A DNA stretch of 6,809 nucleotides from Muribaculaceae bacterium (GTDB taxonomy: Bacteria > Bacteroidota > Bacteroidia > Bacteroidales > Muribaculaceae): positions 1 to 6,809 of the forward strand of contig JAFLTK010000160.1 of assembly GCA_022511505.1 (NCBI GenBank). The letters are read 5' to 3'. Positions 6,629 to 6,809 of the stretch are shown here, piece by piece (position 1 is the stretch's first letter; each line of letters starts with the position of its first letter). The position numbers were made by a program, and so were the translations under genes. The notes beneath the pieces were generated by a model. It was not told the DNA's origin, searched no databases, and was given only the letters and a program-made list of their open reading frames with translations.

Positions 6629-6634
6629 GGCGAA
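6604..6634 (-). promoter_or_regulatory. Promoter candidate for fba
   Basis: On the minus strand TAACTTTG (6611-6604) matches TAnnTTTG exactly. TTCG (6634-6631), 19 bases upstream, matches three of four positions of the -33 TTTG. Transcription should start at about 6600-6596, giving a leader of about 60 bases before the ATG at 6537. Confidence 0.6.
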
Positions 6635-6670
6635 TAATTGAAATAAATTTTCATCGCGTGGAGCAATTGC

Positions 6671-6724
6671 AGTTATCTGAGTTATCTGAATGATCTGATG
6701 ATTCCGATTACTCCGATAACTCTC
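6671..6724. repeat. Degenerate 9-bp tandem repeat, about six units
   Basis: Successive 9-base units read AGTTATCTG, AGTTATCTG, AATGATCTG, ATGATTCCG, ATTACTCCG, ATAACTCTC. Each starts with A; the last bases shift from ATCTG to CTCCG along the array. The period of three codons keeps frames open but no convincing start or protein is seen. It is upstream of the fba promoter. Confidence 0.6.
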
Positions 6725-6729
6725 TATAT

Positions 6730-6767
6730 AAAAGCGGCGAGCGGCCCCGGGGTAGGACTGCTCGCGC
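6730..6767 (-). terminator. Hairpin, possible terminator of an off-window gene
   Basis: GCGAGC (6737-6742) and GCTCGC (6760-6765) pair, extended by GCG/CGC with one bulge, around a 17-base GC-rich loop. On the minus strand four T follow (6733-6730). It could end a gene lying to the right of the window. The stem is short and the loop long, so confidence is low. Confidence 0.4.
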
Positions 6768-6771
6768 TATA

Positions 6772-6792
6772 TTTACCAATCTTTTACCAATC
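6772..6792. repeat. 10-bp direct repeat
   Basis: TTTACCAATC occurs at 6772-6781 and 6783-6792, one base apart. It may be chance or a short duplication; no function is apparent. Confidence 0.4.
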
Positions 6793-6809
6793 AATATAAG
6801 CAACGCGCC
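6784..6809 (-). CDS. Possible 3' end of an off-window gene
   Basis: On the minus strand the window edge can be read as RVAYIDW followed by TAA (6786-6784), 17 bases before the hairpin at 6767-6730. The arrangement stop codon plus hairpin plus T run is what the end of a gene looks like, but seven residues cannot identify it and other frames are also possible. Confidence 0.2.

Overview
All well-supported genes in this window are on the minus strand, so they read from high to low coordinates. The window suggests a gut-type member of the order Bacteroidales. Three promoter candidates match the Bacteroidetes -7 element TAnnTTTG, leaders before start codons are A-rich with no clear Shine-Dalgarno site (one exception inside rbfA), and the proteins resemble Bacteroidetes homologues. 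An oxalate module in such a genome would fit the Muribaculaceae (S24-7), where oxalate catabolism genes have been reported as far as I recall. The family assignment is inference.

Layout in the direction of transcription. Bases 6809-6538 hold no confident gene. They carry a possible 3' end of an off-window gene, a hairpin, a degenerate 9-bp tandem repeat, and the fba promoter bracketed by a 14-bp inverted repeat. Next is fba (class II fructose-bisphosphate aldolase, 6537-5539) with a strong terminator. A small AT-rich gene for a probable lipoprotein follows (5425-5111). Its signal peptide is intact, but the only upstream ATG is followed directly by a stop codon. Then come rbfA (ribosome-binding factor A) and a LolC/LolE-type permease gene, overlapping by 4 bases as a two-gene operon. 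Last is an oxalate pair: frc (formyl-CoA:oxalate CoA-transferase, 3271-1970) and oxc (oxalyl-CoA decarboxylase, 1794-40).

frc and oxc together form a catalytic cycle. Frc moves CoA from formyl-CoA to oxalate, releasing formate. Oxc decarboxylates oxalyl-CoA back to formyl-CoA, consuming a proton. No oxalate/formate transporter is visible. A long terminator-like hairpin lies between the two genes with no recognisable promoter after it, which suggests differential expression. fba, rbfA and the permease are core genes; frc-oxc and the small lipoprotein look like accessory insertions between them.

The main points for a second look are the stop at codon 2 of the lipoprotein, the changed active-site positions of Frc, the hairpin between frc and oxc, and the inverted repeat around the fba promoter. 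I see no clearly new multi-gene system.
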